A program made the translations under genes and the position numbers. Below, in pieces: positions 63,251-64,000 of a stretch of 64,000 nt of DNA. The stretch lies in the NCBI RefSeq assembly GCF_023821985.2, contig NZ_CP098805.1:1054001-1118000 (forward strand). The letters run 5' to 3'. The DNA is from Dyadobacter chenhuakuii. Lineage in GTDB: Bacteria; Bacteroidota; Bacteroidia; Cytophagales; Spirosomataceae. Each line of letters begins with the position of its first letter. Position 1 is the first letter of the stretch. The notes beneath the pieces are model-generated. The model was not told the DNA's origin, searched no databases, and saw nothing but the letters and a program-made list of their open reading frames with translations.

Positions 63251-64000
63251 GCCAGGCTTGTCAGAAGCTTGCTATTCCTTGAAGTTTTTGCGGAAGTAGT
63301 ATTCTTTTTTTGGATGAGCGACGCCACAGATTCGATAAGACCGATTTCTGCCTGCGTCCATTCCCGGCTGTTCAGGGTGTCTTCCAGCCCTATGAAACCC
63401 AGCCAGCCTACATTTCCCTGAATCGGAACGGCCAGCAACGACAGGGCATCCTGCTGACTAAGCCATTGAATTTCAGCGCCTGTCATATTTGCAGACGGTT
63501 CTAAAACTGGTTTTTTGGCGTCAAATAACGCATTCCAGCGATTGAAACCCGGAATCTTGATGGTCTTTCCTGAATGCTTAGCGGGCACGCCGGGTGCAGT
63601 AACCTCTATCTTTAATGTCAGGTCCTGCGCATCACCGGATGCAGGCTGATTTTTGATATACAAATAAATTCTGCTCAGGTCCATCACTTCCAATAGCAAC
63701 GAGAATGCATTGGAAAGCGAATCAGAAGCAAGCTCATCTTCGCAACGCGCAAGCACTTTCTTGTAAAGCGACTCGTGGTTTTGGTTATGCTGGTCGATCT
63801 TTTTGCGGGCGTTGTTTTTCCATTTGGCCAGCGTGTTTTCCAGTGCAGGGATCCAGCCCAGTTTGTTAGAGCAATTGATATAATAACTTGTTTCTGTCAC
63901 TGCCAGCACTCTTTCAGCCGTAACCGGGCAATGTCCTTCTGTCATAACCAGGCAGGGAAGCTGGCTGCCGAGCACATTGGCGAGGTCGGTAATCTTACCG
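63247..64000 (-). CDS. Receiver-like and GAF domain protein (partial at window edge)
   Basis: The minus-strand frame is open to the window end at 64000, so the start lies outside. The visible 250 C-terminal residues begin with a segment that looks like the second half of a receiver domain (KITDLANVLGSQLPCLVMTEG), followed by a linker helix and a GAF domain (residues from about 100 on: SNAFSLLLEVMDLSRIYLYIKN, LLAVPIQGNVGWLGFIGLED). It ends with a 4-bp overlap onto the kinase gene, giving three coupled signalling genes. A GTG at 63975 is in frame but is not proof of a start. The ligand of the GAF domain is unknown. Confidence 0.7.
   Translation of the reverse strand, partial: GKITDLANVLGSQLPCLVMTEGHCPVTAERVLAVTETSYYINCSNKLGWIPALENTLAKWKNNARKKIDQHNQNHESLYKKVLARCEDELASDSLSNAFSLLLEVMDLSRIYLYIKNQPASGDAQDLTLKIEVTAPGVPAKHSGKTIKIPGFNRWNALFDAKKPVLEPSANMTGAEIQWLSQQDALSLLAVPIQGNVGWLGFIGLEDTLNSREWTQAEIGLIESVASLIQKKNTTSAKTSRNSKLLTSLA

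Overview
The window looks like a chromosome segment of a Bacteroidota member, most likely a soil or plant-associated Cytophagales bacterium of the Dyadobacter/Spirosoma kind. This is inferred from protein style: DUF1080 proteins, a Y_Y_Y-propeller hybrid two-component protein, Bacteroidota-like -7 boxes (TAnnTTTG) and 5-hydroxy-sugar/pectin glycosidases. No rRNA or tRNA gene, phage, insertion sequence or CRISPR array was seen.

Region 1 (1-12142) is carbohydrate related. It holds the C-terminal end of a secreted protein, a GH127-type arabinofuranosidase-like enzyme, a GH29 alpha-L-fucosidase and a large alpha-glucuronidase-like glycosidase on the plus strand, with an intact higBA toxin-antitoxin pair wedged between them. 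Facing these is a minus-strand operon of two DUF1080-type proteins around a beta-propeller protein with a C-terminal azurin-like copper domain.

Region 2 (12191-24783) is a sugar catabolic island: a DeoR repressor, a 1.7 kb hairpin-repeat array carrying a broken copy of the start of the next gene, then a fucose-isomerase-like protein, a split transketolase, a secreted nucleoside-hydrolase-like protein, a ribose-type ABC transporter with DUF2291, and class 1 fructose-1,6-bisphosphatase. No sugar kinase is present, so the substrate is not obvious.

Region 3 (24751-37024) is mixed: isochorismatase-like hydrolase, a 1293-residue hybrid sensor, acyltransferase, TspO-like membrane protein, the tRNA selenouridine pair mnmH-selD, two secreted thiol proteins, a second higBA locus whose toxin gene is frameshifted, a SnoaL-like protein and a CLC anion transporter.

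Region 4 (37058-52109) is a complete nitrate assimilation island in two divergent units. The minus strand carries cobA (siroheme), an outer-membrane porin, a nitrate/nitrite MFS transporter, a nitrate reductase fused to its own FAD/[2Fe-2S] NAD(P)H reductase, and a rubredoxin-domain protein. The plus strand carries nirB, nirD and a NarX/NarL-type two-component pair. A second hairpin-repeat array of 1.1 kb lies between nirB and nirD.

Region 5 (52125-64000) holds a GH140-like (apiosidase family) enzyme, a TPR protein, a Gfo/Idh/MocA oxidoreductase, a LacI regulator facing a promoter with a 16-bp palindromic operator, and a three-gene unit of an Nramp-fold transporter lacking the metal-binding motifs, an extended-SDR protein lacking the usual catalytic lysine, and a DapA-like lyase. 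The window ends in a minus-strand LytS/LytTR-type signalling operon with a GAF protein cut by the window edge.

The most unusual feature is the pair of hairpin-repeat arrays. Their stem sequences are quite different, yet they share unit length (about 175-195 bp), hairpin order, hairpin spacing and loop sequences, and one stem shows a compensatory double change.
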